Origin: an uncultured Bacteroidales bacterium
Lineage (GTDB): Bacteria; Bacteroidota; Bacteroidia; Bacteroidales; FEN-979
NCBI GenBank assembly: GCA_903875045.1
Contig: CAIQUS010000225.1
Location: 1-64,000, forward strand
Length of the DNA stretch: 64,000 bases
Direction: 5' to 3'
Translations under genes and position numbers: made by a program
Notes under the pieces: generated by a model
Told to the model about the DNA's origin: nothing
Seen by the model: only the letters and a program-made list of their open reading frames with translations
Database searches by the model: none
Shown: positions 44,817-53,269 of the stretch, piece by piece
Layout: the number at the start of each line of letters is the position of its first letter
How positions within the stretch are numbered: the stretch's first letter is position 1

Positions 44817-45221
44817 TCAGCAATTTCCCTTTTGCTGGCCTTGTCCGCCGCAGTTGCCCTTGCCCTGACCTTGTCCGCCGCAATTGCCTTTGCCCTGGCC
44901 TTGTCCGCATCCGGTTCCACTGCCCTGTCCTTTGGAGCCGCAGGTTCCCGTTCCGTTACATTTACCGGTTGTTCCGCAATTATCACATTTGCCATCTCCG
45001 TTTTTATCAACGAAATTTTTGCCCTGGCCACATGCACCTTTTGCTTCATGTTTATCACATAAGCCATTGTTGTTGCTGTCAACAAATTTTCCGGGTGCTG
45101 CAGTTGCAGATTTTGTTGCGGTTTTAGCAGGGATGGCTGTAGAAGCAACCTGCGAGAATGTAATGCCGGTGAAAAATACCAGCATGATAAAGGTCAAAAT
45201 AATTCTGGATGCAGTTTTCAT
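44817..45221 (-). CDS. Secreted Cys/Gly/Gln-rich repeat protein with calcium-loop-like motifs
   Basis: The start at 45221 (MKTASRIILTFIM) gives 134 residues and a signal peptide ending near ITFSQ. Two acidic loops (DSNNNGLCD and DKNGDGKCD) look like calcium-binding loops with an added Cys. The C-terminal half is Gly/Gln/Lys/Cys-rich and ends in three copies of a 10-residue GGQGQGKGNC-type unit. No family is recognised. It lies upstream of, and co-oriented with, the ECF sigma operon, so a metal-related role is possible but unproven. Confidence 0.6.
   Translation of the reverse strand: MKTASRIILTFIMLVFFTGITFSQVASTAIPAKTATKSATAAPGKFVDSNNNGLCDKHEAKGACGQGKNFVDKNGDGKCDNCGTTGKCNGTGTCGSKGQGSGTGCGQGQGKGNCGGQGQGKGNCGGQGQQKGNC
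44821..44910 (-). repeat. 30-bp tandem repeat, three copies, inside the Cys-rich gene
   Basis: Units at 44821-44850, 44851-44880 and 44881-44910 share the pattern CA(A/G)TT(T/G)CC...CCTTGTCCGC. Each encodes a GQGQGKGNC-like decapeptide. The period is a multiple of three, so copy-number change keeps the frame. Confidence 0.8.
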
Positions 45222-45306
45222 AGTTTGTCTGTTTTTATAAATGATTAGGTGATTATGAAAGTTAGACAAAGAAAAAATGAAAAACTTGCGGTAAGCCTGA
45301 AAATAT

Positions 45307-45510
45307 TTATTCTTTTTTTCCGGTGTTCAATCCCAAAGGCATGTATAGCGGGCAGAATCCAAGCAAACTAGTAAGGATAAATACCCCGGCAACAACCAAT
45401 AGGATGATCGCAATCGTACCGGAAATAACGTTGGCGAAATATAATGCAATAACTACAACTGCAATCAGTATCCTGATCACCTTGTCTATTAAACCCATGT
45501 TCTTTTTCAT
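45307..45510 (-). CDS. DUF2892-family small membrane protein
   Basis: The start at 45510 (MKKNMGLIDKVIRI) gives 67 residues with two TM helices and the typical GFCPLYMPLGLNT ending of DUF2892 (YgaP C-terminal-like) proteins. These often accompany sulfur-transfer genes; here sulfur-related genes start downstream on the same map. A -7-like box (TATCTTTG on the minus strand, 45550-45557) lies 39 bp upstream. Confidence 0.82.
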   Translation of the reverse strand: MKKNMGLIDKVIRILIAVVVIALYFANVISGTIAIILLVVAGVFILTSLLGFCPLYMPLGLNTGKKE

Positions 45511-45572
45511 TGTCGGCAATTTAAAGGTTAGTAAATATTAAACTGCCGGCAAAGATAAGACAATAAGTGATA

Positions 45573-46682
45573 TTAAAGCGATTTAATATTTTTTATACAA
45601 GAAAAATCGGTGCCCTGCATGTCGCAATTTTCCATTTCGCAGCAAGTATCACAAACGCGTTTGAAAACATTGAAACCTGTGAGCTCAATGTGCCGTGATT
45701 CGTAATCATCTCTTAATGGTTCTTCACGCATCAGATCGGTGCTGAGATATTTTTTATTGCAATCTGCAAAAACGGTTACAACTACCGCTCCCGATCCAAG
45801 TTCATTCTGAATTTGAAGGGCCCCGAGGAAATTGGCTCCGGACGAGATTCCCACTGCAAGCCCCAGCTGACGAGCCAGTTTCTGGGCAAGGATGATGGAG
45901 TCTCCGTCGGGAACTGCCACAATCCGGTCGAGTTGGTCGAGTTTAACAATGGCGGGAATAAATTCATCACTGATACCCTGTATGCGGTGAGACCCCACTT
46001 TATGGCCGGTTGACATGGTAGGTGACTCGGCAGGTTCAAGGGGATGTATTTTGATCAACGGATTTAATGATTTCAGATAACGGCCAACGCCCATCACAGT
46101 GCCGCCGGTTCCAACCCCGGCTATGAATGCATCGGGTGTAAGACCATGGTAACGAAGCTGGTGCCAGATTTCCGGACCGGTTGTTTTCTCGTGTGCTTCA
46201 GCATTGGCGTCATTTGAAAACTGCTGAGGGAGAAAAATATTGGCTTCCGCGGAGGCAATTTCTTCGGAGATCCTGATGCTCCCCAAAAAGCCACCCTGTT
46301 CTTTTGAAACCGGGATGATCTGAGCCCCGAGACTTTTGATAATATCCACACGCTCTTTGCTCATCCAGTCGGGCATAATAATGCGAACATTGTGCCCCAG
46401 CGCTTTCCCGATGGCTGCAAATGCAATTCCGGTATTTCCGCTCGTGGCTTCTACAATGGTGTCACCATGTTTGATCCGGTTTTCAGCGTATGCGCGTTCA
46501 AGGATATACAGCGCCATGCGGTCTTTGATGCTGCCCGTTACATTATAGTGTTCCGATTTGGCATAAATGACCCTTTTTTCACCTTTGTAATTGAAATTGA
46601 TGGCAAGCAGGGGAGAGTTCCCGATGAGTCGCCACAGATCGATAAAGCGGAGTTTGAATTGATTGTCGATTCCGGTATTCAT
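45573..46682 (-). CDS. Cysteine synthase-family PLP enzyme with Cys-rich C-terminal tail
   Basis: The start at 46682 (MNTGIDNQ) gives 369 residues; a start three codons upstream is possible. It has the fold-type II PLP features of CysK/CysM/CBS: the PLP Lys in NVTGSIKDR, the TSGNTG loop and the phosphate-binding [10 protein letters not shown]. It probably makes cysteine from an activated serine and sulfide. The last 27 residues carry five cysteines (CDTCC, ENC, FSC), absent from the usual enzyme and perhaps binding a metal or sulfane sulfur. A -7-like box (46729-46736, TATTTTTG on the minus strand) precedes it. It lies downstream of a sulfide-oxidation operon. Confidence 0.85.
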   Translation of the reverse strand: MNTGIDNQFKLRFIDLWRLIGNSPLLAINFNYKGEKRVIYAKSEHYNVTGSIKDRMALYILERAYAENRIKHGDTIVEATSGNTGIAFAAIGKALGHNVRIIMPDWMSKERVDIIKSLGAQIIPVSKEQGGFLGSIRISEEIASAEANIFLPQQFSNDANAEAHEKTTGPEIWHQLRYHGLTPDAFIAGVGTGGTVMGVGRYLKSLNPLIKIHPLEPAESPTMSTGHKVGSHRIQGISDEFIPAIVKLDQLDRIVAVPDGDSIILAQKLARQLGLAVGISSGANFLGALQIQNELGSGAVVVTVFADCNKKYLSTDLMREEPLRDDYESRHIELTGFNVFKRVCDTCCEMENCDMQGTDFSCIKNIKSL

Positions 46683-46840
46683 AATTGTCATTTTATCCGG
46701 GTTGGATGTGTGAAGTGATTAATTGATGCAAAAATAGGAATATTCGGCAATCTTCGTATTACCTGAGGTTTTTTGAAACAGTAATAATGGCCCATTCATT
46801 TACCCGGGTTCGCTGAGTTACTATTCAGCCAATGCAAAAC

Positions 46841-47341
46841 TTAGGTAAAAATAATCTGGGTTTGTAAACCGCCGCACATTTCATAAAACTGCCCAACAGT
46901 GAGTACATCCTTCACACCCTCCCAAAGATCATCTTTTGTAAGTTTAAACATGTCCATGGCTAGTTTGCAAGCGTAAATTTCGCCGCCACCCGCTTCAATC
47001 ATTTCGAGAAATTCTTTCACGGGCGGAATGTCTAATTTTTCCATCTGGCTGCGCATCATGGAAGAAACTCCGGCTTCAACACCTGGAATAACGCCAAGCA
47101 ATGTTGGAAAAGGAAGTCCGCCAGGCATCCGCATGGCCGGGTTGCCAACAGTTCCGGTATGCAGACTGTTCATTGTTTTTTTTGTAATGGCATCCAGCCC
47201 GAAAAAAGTAAAGAAAACCTTGGTTTCTATACCTTCCATCACGGCGCCGTTGCTCATGACCAGTGCTGCATAAACATCCTCAATGGTGCCCTTGGCACAG
47301 ATGAGACAGACTTTTTTTAAAGGAAATTCTTCTTTAGACAT
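46841..47341 (-). CDS. DsrE/DsrF/DrsH-like sulfur-transfer protein
   Basis: A 166-residue protein of the DsrE2/E3 (DrsH-like) family. Its N-terminal block is KVCLICAKGTIEDVYAALVMSNGA and its candidate sulfur-carrying Cys is in GEIYACKLAMDMF. The glycine- and proline-rich middle (MRMPGGLPFPTLLGVIPG) is typical. It follows the TusE/DsrC-like gene by 57 bp and would pass persulfide sulfur to it, by family knowledge. Last gene of the SQR operon. Confidence 0.85.
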   Translation of the reverse strand: MSKEEFPLKKVCLICAKGTIEDVYAALVMSNGAVMEGIETKVFFTFFGLDAITKKTMNSLHTGTVGNPAMRMPGGLPFPTLLGVIPGVEAGVSSMMRSQMEKLDIPPVKEFLEMIEAGGGEIYACKLAMDMFKLTKDDLWEGVKDVLTVGQFYEMCGGLQTQIIFT

Positions 47342-47398
47342 TTTATAAGTTTTAGTGGTGAGGGTGTGTTGTCCGGTATTCTTTAGAACAAACCATGC

Positions 47399-47710
47399 TT
47401 ACACGCATGATGAAGGTTTTGGAATGCCCGCAATTTTAGCGGCTTTTTTCATTGGAGCACCCGGAAACAGACCATAGAAGCCTTTAATGTCAACGATTCC
47501 CGAATTCCCGACCGAACGAATCGTTAAATTGTCCCCTTTGGCAAATCGTTCCCGGAGAAAGTCCAGAACCGCAAGATGTTTATCAGTTAGTTGAATTCCT
47601 TCCTCTTTGGCAACTTCTACTGCCAATTCTTTGGTCCATTGTGCCGGATTGGTGAAATAACCCTCTTCATTTACATCGACGGTTACACCTGCAAAAGTTT
47701 TTTGTGACAT
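47399..47710 (-). CDS. TusE/DsrC-family sulfur-relay protein, single-Cys form
   Basis: The start at 47710 (MSQKTFAGVTVDV) gives 103 residues, the normal family size; the upstream extension is encoded by a low-complexity repeat. DsrC/TusE features: DEEGYF-like loop, LTIRSVGNSG and the C-terminal arm ending KPSSCV with the penultimate Cys (CysA). The second DsrC cysteine (CysB) is replaced by Ala (KKAAKIAG), so it resembles TusE or RspA-type proteins and cannot form the DsrC internal trisulfide. It lies between DUF1641 and DsrE-like genes. Confidence 0.88.
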   Translation of the reverse strand: MSQKTFAGVTVDVNEEGYFTNPAQWTKELAVEVAKEEGIQLTDKHLAVLDFLRERFAKGDNLTIRSVGNSGIVDIKGFYGLFPGAPMKKAAKIAGIPKPSSCV

Positions 47711-47714
47711 AATA

Positions 47715-47883
47715 GCGATTTTTGAATTACGATTTTTGATTTTTGATTTACGATTTACAAACGACAAATGAAAAATACTATAGAATCCTTTACCATTTTA
47801 CCATTTTACCAGTTTACCCGTTTACCTGACCACTTGCCCACTTGCCCACTTGCCCACTCGGTCACTCGGTCACATGGTCACCC
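47715..47883. repeat. Low-complexity tandem arrays (7-8 bp units) in the SQR operon
   Basis: Between the DUF1641 and TusE/DsrC genes lie three arrays. 47715-47760 has GATTTTTG/GATTTAC-like units. 47790-47829 has five 8-bp units based on TTACCATT. 47830-47883 has six to seven 8-bp units based on CCACTTGC that drift to TCACTCGG. The last array runs into the stop codon region of the DUF1641 gene. The first, read on the minus strand, resembles the ATCGTAA array at 63241. Confidence 0.85.
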
Positions 47884-48450
47884 CTTCTCCACTCTCATCG
47901 CCTGCACAAGTCTCAGCGTATACGACAATGATTTCCGGACATCAGGCGAATTTAGCTGTTTTATCAAACCGAAAATTGATTTGTTATCAAGTTTATCATC
48001 CATTTTAACTTCAGCAAGGGCTTTTGAGGCATTGCCAAGGGCGGCAATGACATCCGGCCGGGTCAGGTTCCTGATGATATCAAAATAACCTTTCTGGTCG
48101 AACTCATTCATTTTATTTACTGCATCCAGGCCCATCTGATGAAGGATCGGAGATAAATCTTTCATGAAATCCTTAGCACTTTCAACCATCTCAAGCATTT
48201 CATAAAACGTATCGATATTCTGAAGAAGCTTGATCAGGAGCATGGGTATTCCACTGTGATCAAAATCCACCTGCGATTTATCGAGCATCACTACAGTATG
48301 ATGGAAAGCATCTTTTGCAACGATACTCAAATCTGCCACTAGATCATCAAATTCTTCGCGATTCCGCTTCTGCTGCTCAATGCTCTCGAGGATCAGATCC
48401 ATCTTCCGGTTGAGTGCACTGATTTGCTCCTGAATATTGTTTTCTGACAT
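47878..48450 (-). CDS. DUF1641-family protein
   Basis: A 190-residue mainly helical cytoplasmic protein. The DUF1641 core is at the C-terminal end (SIFGLIKQLNSPDVRKSLSYTLRLVQAM), and the N-terminal part is coiled (ISALNRKMDLILESIEQQKRN). Members are repeatedly found beside sulfide:quinone reductases or formate dehydrogenase genes. It starts 11 bp after the SQR gene and probably assists it; the biochemical role is unknown. Confidence 0.82.
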   Translation of the reverse strand: MSENNIQEQISALNRKMDLILESIEQQKRNREEFDDLVADLSIVAKDAFHHTVVMLDKSQVDFDHSGIPMLLIKLLQNIDTFYEMLEMVESAKDFMKDLSPILHQMGLDAVNKMNEFDQKGYFDIIRNLTRPDVIAALGNASKALAEVKMDDKLDNKSIFGLIKQLNSPDVRKSLSYTLRLVQAMRVEKG

Positions 48451-48461
48451 AACTCGTTGGA

Positions 48462-49691
48462 TTACATTTTTTTACCAGCCATGGTCATTTTTGAATCTAT
48501 GGGCATCTCTTTGCCTTTCAATAAAATATGCCAGTAGATCCAACGGAACATCAGTTTTCCGTAATGGTTCATGCGGGTCTCTTTCAATAATCCGAAAGGC
48601 CCGATACCCGGGAAAGGGAATGATCCGGGCAGAGGTTCGGTATCATAATTAAAATCGATGAGGGCACCCTTGCCAAAACCTGTTTCAATGTAGCAATTGG
48701 AATGGCCATCGAAGGATTCTGTAAACGGTCTGTTTTCAATGGCGCACATCAGGTTTTCAGTCAGTACGTCGGCTTGAAAATGAACAACAGATCCGGCTTT
48801 GGATGTGGGAAAATTGCCGGCATCACCGATGACAAAAATATTCGGGAAAAAGTCGGATTGCAAGGTGTGTTTATGGGCTTTGGCAAAATCCATTTCATCG
48901 CCCAGGCCGCTGCGGCCAATCATGGCATCGCCCTTATGAACAGGTACCGTGACCAGGCAATCAAACGGGATTTCCCGTTCATCGTACGAAACAAGCGCTT
49001 TTTTTTCATTATCAACTTTTTCGAGGTAAAAGTCGGGAATAATGTTGATGTTTTTTTCTTCCAGCAAAGCACCGAGCACCTTCGATGCCCTGGGTTTGGT
49101 AAATGCGCCGGACATAGGGGTTGAATAGGATATATTCACCTTGTTGCGAATACCACGCTCAACAAAAAAGGCGTCGGCAAACATTACGAACTCCAGGGGT
49201 GCCACAGGGCATTTGATGGGTACATCTGCAATATTGAGTACCAATTCACCTCCCGGCCACGTTTTAAAGAATTCAGCCAGAGCTGTTGCACCTTCAATGG
49301 TGTAAAAATCGAAGACATTTTTATGCCACAGCGGTCCTTTGAGCCCCGGGGTTTCATCGGGTACAACCCTGGTGCCGGTGGCAATGATCAGGTAATCGTA
49401 TTTGAGAGAAGTGCCATCTTTCATAATAACATGGTTGCTTGCCCCGTCAATACGGTCGATCTCCTGAAAAATCACATTCACACCAAGCGGGAGAAAACTT
49501 GTTTTCGGTTTTACAACATCCTGCCTGGTATACATGCCAAATGGTATGAATAGAAACCCTGGCTGGTAATAGTGGGTCTTGTGCTGATCAACTATGGTGA
49601 TGTCCCATTCATCGCGCGCCAGAATTTTCCTCATTTTGTTGGCCATGATGGTTCCACCTGTACCAGCTCCAAGGATTAACAATCTTTTCAT
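48462..49691 (-). CDS. Sulfide:quinone oxidoreductase-like flavoprotein
   Basis: A 409-residue FAD-dependent pyridine-nucleotide-disulfide-type oxidoreductase. The N-terminal dinucleotide fold reads LLILGAGTGGTIMANKM, the second block LIIATGTRVVPDE and the FAD end NIFVIGDAGNFPTSKAG. Cys161 (KCPVAP) and the Cys in SNCYIE are candidate redox residues. The C-terminal region has a hydrophobic, membrane-associating stretch (RWIYWHILLKG). It probably oxidises sulfide to polysulfide or persulfide and reduces quinone. The downstream DUF1641, TusE/DsrC and DsrE genes support sulfur handling. A minus-strand -7-like box (TATTTTTG, 49727-49734) precedes it. Confidence 0.85.
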   Translation of the reverse strand: MKRLLILGAGTGGTIMANKMRKILARDEWDITIVDQHKTHYYQPGFLFIPFGMYTRQDVVKPKTSFLPLGVNVIFQEIDRIDGASNHVIMKDGTSLKYDYLIIATGTRVVPDETPGLKGPLWHKNVFDFYTIEGATALAEFFKTWPGGELVLNIADVPIKCPVAPLEFVMFADAFFVERGIRNKVNISYSTPMSGAFTKPRASKVLGALLEEKNINIIPDFYLEKVDNEKKALVSYDEREIPFDCLVTVPVHKGDAMIGRSGLGDEMDFAKAHKHTLQSDFFPNIFVIGDAGNFPTSKAGSVVHFQADVLTENLMCAIENRPFTESFDGHSNCYIETGFGKGALIDFNYDTEPLPGSFPFPGIGPFGLLKETRMNHYGKLMFRWIYWHILLKGKEMPIDSKMTMAGKKM

Positions 49692-49891
49692 GATTTGGTG
49701 AGATTAAAGCGGTTTAATTGTATGCACAAAAATACATATATATTATTTGCGATATAACCCAATGTTATAAAAATAACAATATTTATATTCAGATTGAATA
49801 TAAAAAAGGTGGGTTTAAGGTGAGTGTGAAATAATTAACGATAATTTCCCTGGGTCAGGGATAGGAGAATTGTAATAAAAGGAGCTGAATT

Positions 49892-50116
49892 TTAAACTTT
49901 TTTCTCAGCTTGATCGGCAGGAGTGGTTTTATCAGCAGGCTTTTTAAAATCTTCCTCCATGCCTTCCATTCCATCTTTGAAACTTTTAACCCCTTTTCCT
50001 AATCCCTTCATGAGTTCTGGAATTTTCTTCCCACCAAAAAGCAGGAGAACTACAAGGGCGATAAATATCAGCTCCGTGGTGCCTAGTCCGAAAATTAATA
50101 AAATGCTTAATGTCAT
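49892..50116 (-). CDS. tatA: Sec-independent translocase subunit TatA/TatE
   Basis: A 74-residue protein with one N-terminal TM helix ([21 protein letters not shown]), the FGGKKIPEL hinge, an amphipathic helix ([14 protein letters not shown]) and an acidic/basic tail. It forms the pore partner of TatC (encoded at 41962). Two minus-strand -7-like boxes, TATATTTG (50147-50154) and TAAGTTTG (50155-50162), lie 30-46 bp upstream. Confidence 0.93.
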   Translation of the reverse strand: MTLSILLIFGLGTTELIFIALVVLLLFGGKKIPELMKGLGKGVKSFKDGMEGMEEDFKKPADKTTPADQAEKKV

Positions 50117-50169
50117 GGGGTCGGGTTTTTAATGCGTAATGCAATGCAAATATACAAACTTATATACAA

Positions 50170-51405
50170 TTATATCCGTGATTTAAAAAAGAGGCAGGAA
50201 TCACCGTAACTGAGAAAACGAAACCCTTGCCGGATGGCATATCCGTATGCCGGTTTCCAGTCATCACCAATCATGGCGGCAACCAGCAATAAAAGTGTGC
50301 TTTGCGGGAAATGAAAATTGGTGATGAGACCGCTAAGCAATTTAAATTGATATCCGGGAACAATCATGAGCTGGGTCTCTCCGGAATATTCATCCAGATT
50401 ATGTGCTTTAAGATAGCTGAGAAGGGCTTCGAGAGATTGCTGAATCGTGATGTCATTTCCAGGGTTTTCCCGGTAAGGATCCCATTGGGATACTTCGGGG
50501 TGGGCCCGGGTGCCTTCATGGATCAATTTGACGCCAAGCCAGTAAAGGCTTTCCAATGTTCTGGCGGAAGTGGTTCCGACAGCGAAAACAGGTTGGTCCG
50601 GGGCACGCAATAATTTTTCGATCAGGTTGCGCGATACCACCATTTTCTCATGGTGCATCACATGATCACTGATCTGGTCAACACTCACGGGCCTGAAAGT
50701 CCCGATACCCACATGAAGTGTAACGTGTCCGGTTTCAATTTCTCTCGCATGAAGGCGGTCCAATACCCGGGTTGTGAAATGTAACCCTGCCGTGGGTGCA
50801 GCCACAGAGCCTTCATGGGCGGCATAAATGGTTTGGTAACGGTCATTGTCTGATGATTCAGCCGGTCGGTTGATATAAGGTGGCAACGGGACCATTCCCA
50901 TCATTTCAAGAATCTCAGAAAATGTTTTCTCCGGCGGGTCCCAGCTAAAAGATATTTCAAAACACCCGTCTCCGCAATCGCGGGCCATTTCAGCCCGCAT
51001 GGTGTAACTCTTACCATTAACTAAGCACTCGCGAAGGAGTAGGCCTGTTTTCCATCGTTTCAGGTTCCCCACCAGACATTTCCAGGTTGATTCGGATTGC
51101 TGATGAAATGCTTCCTGAATTTCACGTGTCGGGGATATCGGTTCAAGGCAAAATATTTCAATCTGTCCACCTGTGGATTTTCTGAACATGAGCCTTGCCC
51201 GGATCACCCGTGTGTTGTTAAAAACCAACAAACTTTTAGCCGGCAGATATTCGTCGATGCCTGAAAAAAGAGCCTCACTGATCTGGCCCTGCTGATATAT
51301 CAGAAGCCTGGATGCATCACGTTCTGCCAATGGAAACTGGGCGATCTGTTCGCCTGGCAGGGTGTAATCGTAATCTTTGATACAAATGGTACCGGGGTTG
51401 AACAT
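50170..51405 (-). CDS. queA: S-adenosylmethionine:tRNA ribosyltransferase-isomerase
   Basis: A 411-residue QueA enzyme, which adds the epoxycyclopentane precursor of queuosine to tRNA. Blocks seen: YDYTLPGEQIAQFPLAERDASRLL, LLVFNNTRVIRARL, HEGSVAAPTAGLHFT, LHVGIGTFRPV and the end NFHFPQSTLLLLVAAMIG. It is somewhat longer than the E. coli enzyme (356). It stands alone between tatA and a porin-like gene. Confidence 0.95.
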   Translation of the reverse strand: MFNPGTICIKDYDYTLPGEQIAQFPLAERDASRLLIYQQGQISEALFSGIDEYLPAKSLLVFNNTRVIRARLMFRKSTGGQIEIFCLEPISPTREIQEAFHQQSESTWKCLVGNLKRWKTGLLLRECLVNGKSYTMRAEMARDCGDGCFEISFSWDPPEKTFSEILEMMGMVPLPPYINRPAESSDNDRYQTIYAAHEGSVAAPTAGLHFTTRVLDRLHAREIETGHVTLHVGIGTFRPVSVDQISDHVMHHEKMVVSRNLIEKLLRAPDQPVFAVGTTSARTLESLYWLGVKLIHEGTRAHPEVSQWDPYRENPGNDITIQQSLEALLSYLKAHNLDEYSGETQLMIVPGYQFKLLSGLITNFHFPQSTLLLLVAAMIGDDWKPAYGYAIRQGFRFLSYGDSCLFFKSRI

Positions 51406-51448
51406 CAGGATGTTTTTCCGGCAAAGGTCGCGAAAAAATCAGGATTTG

Positions 51449-52894
51449 TCAGTGTTTGGCCGAGTTGAAAAAATTCGGTTTATAGGTAATCATAAAGTAA
51501 GCATACTGGGCAAACCGGGCTGTTCCGGTTTTCAGACCATTGTAGGTTTCCATGGTAGCAGTTGGCAAAAAGAAACAATAAGCGGCATTCAATTCAAGAT
51601 TTGCAATGGGTTTGTAAGTATACATAATGTCAATCTCGGATCCAAGGCTTTTTGAAACGGCAACGTATGCGTAAGGCTTTGTTTTTGTGGGTTTTGAAAG
51701 GTATCCGTTAGGAAAGCTGAACCAGCGGTACGTGATTTCTAACGCCATTTTATCATTAAAATTTATTGTTGCCCGGCCATACAGGTCATTTAAGCCCGGG
51801 CTCAGGTTGTCTTTTGTAAGACTGTTAAAAAGATCCATATACCCATATCCACGGTGAGAGGTTCCGTACAGCGTGCTGAAACCGGTCAGTTTGGTCTTAT
51901 ATGTTGTCGTATCCGAATAATTGTTGCCACTCAGATGTTCATACCCAACCTGTAGTTTCAATGGTTTGAATATCTGGTAACTGATCCATGCCGCATAGAA
52001 ATTTGAACTTAATTTTCTTCCGTCGCGATAATGCCCGCCCTGGTAATAACCATTCAGGAAAAATCCCCATTTTTTATCAGTGAACAGTAACCCGGCACCA
52101 ATGGTTGCCCTGGCATATAGCTGATCGGTAAATTCCTGGGTAGTGGAAGTGGTGACAGGTGTTTTAATAATTGTAGTACCGATGATGGAATCGTATTGGT
52201 TACGAATGATGAGGGTGTCTGATTTGGTCGTGGTTTTTGTGGTGGTGATGCTGTTTTTTTGAAACGCATCGATCACCCCGAGAATGGAAAGAGAGAATTT
52301 ATTGTCCAGGAATTTTTTATTGAAATACAGGTAACTCATGTATTTATAATTTTTTCCCATGATGTAAGAATTCATATAGGCGCTTACAGGAGCAATATTA
52401 TTGACTGCAAATCCGGCATCACCTTTCATTGTTCCGAGGGGGCTTTCATACTGCGCGATGACAATATCGTGTGTGGCTCCCCACATGCTCCAGTTCGAAA
52501 CGCCGAATATTCTTTCGTCGTCATAAGCCACTTCCATCCGGCCAATTTTGACACCAAATGCAGGATTAAAATTGTATTTGAACCACGCTTCGTAAATATT
52601 CACTGTGTTTTTTGAGATCGTATCCGATGAGTAGTAATTCTGGCCAAAAACCCAGGCATCGTAGAGTGAGAAACGGGTAGTGATCTTTTCATTTTTATAA
52701 TCAAACAAAAGCCTTGCCCTGCCAATGATATCCGCATAAGGGGTTTTAGAAGAATCGCGGAGCGACATATAGCCATCACGATACTCCCCGCGCATTTTAA
52801 CCTCCCCTGAAATGTTGAATTGGGCCTTTGCACCCGAAAGGATGATCATAAAAATACCTGCAATCAGAAAGCTTCTTTTCATCAGTTGGTTCAT
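51449..52894 (-). CDS. Porin-like outer-membrane beta-barrel protein
   Basis: The start at 52894 (MNQLMKRSFLIAG) gives 481 residues; starts at 52897 or 52882 are also possible. A signal peptide ends near GAKAQ. The mature protein is rich in alternating aromatic strands (GEVKMRGEYRDGYMSL, RARLLFDYKNEKITTRFSLYDAWVFG, FGVKIGRMEVAYDDERIFG) like alginate-export or phosphate-selective porin-type barrels, and it ends ARFAQYAYFMITYKPNFF. The transported solute is unknown. A TATATTTG -7-like box on the minus strand (52934-52941) lies 40 bp upstream. Confidence 0.78.
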   Translation of the reverse strand: MNQLMKRSFLIAGIFMIILSGAKAQFNISGEVKMRGEYRDGYMSLRDSSKTPYADIIGRARLLFDYKNEKITTRFSLYDAWVFGQNYYSSDTISKNTVNIYEAWFKYNFNPAFGVKIGRMEVAYDDERIFGVSNWSMWGATHDIVIAQYESPLGTMKGDAGFAVNNIAPVSAYMNSYIMGKNYKYMSYLYFNKKFLDNKFSLSILGVIDAFQKNSITTTKTTTKSDTLIIRNQYDSIIGTTIIKTPVTTSTTQEFTDQLYARATIGAGLLFTDKKWGFFLNGYYQGGHYRDGRKLSSNFYAAWISYQIFKPLKLQVGYEHLSGNNYSDTTTYKTKLTGFSTLYGTSHRGYGYMDLFNSLTKDNLSPGLNDLYGRATINFNDKMALEITYRWFSFPNGYLSKPTKTKPYAYVAVSKSLGSEIDIMYTYKPIANLELNAAYCFFLPTATMETYNGLKTGTARFAQYAYFMITYKPNFFNSAKH

Positions 52895-53030
52895 CATAAA
52901 TAAATTTGAATTTAGCCATTTTATCCGGCCGGGCAAATATATAAAAAAATGCGATATGTTGAATTTTGCCGATTGGTTTAAAAAGGAACCGGCCATCAAT
53001 TTCAGAATGATTAAAATCTAACATTGAGTC

Positions 53031-53183
53031 CACTCCGATAACAGTGAGAACAAATAATTATACCGCAGAGGGCCGCAGAGCTTTTTCGCAGAGGGCCGCA
53101 AAGTTTTAATTATCTGCGAGTTATCTCTGTGGATCTTTGCGTTTTCTTTGTGTTCTTTGCGGTTTAACATTTTTTTTAAATGG
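53031..53183 (-). repeat. Dispersed repeat copy B, inverted relative to copy A
   Basis: The minus strand of this block matches 2487-2620: CCATTTAAAAAAA, AAACCGCAAAGAACACAAAG, CACAGAGATAACTCGCAG, CTCTGCGGCCCTCTGCGGT and TTATCGGAGTG. It is about 19 bp longer because of an insert with CGCAAAGA-like units. It occupies most of the 270-bp gap between the porin-like gene and pssA; nothing else is recognised there. Confidence 0.85.
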
Positions 53184-53269
53184 TAATTTGATGAATAAAC
53201 GACTTTTCGGAGGGGATTCAACAATAGATTGGCTGAAAAAATAGGTAACTTAGCGGGAAATTCCAAATT

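Noticed and set aside
44741-45148. Long alternative frames over the Cys-rich gene on both strands
   Set aside because: Caused by the repetitive GC-rich DNA; only the frame with a signal peptide is plausible.
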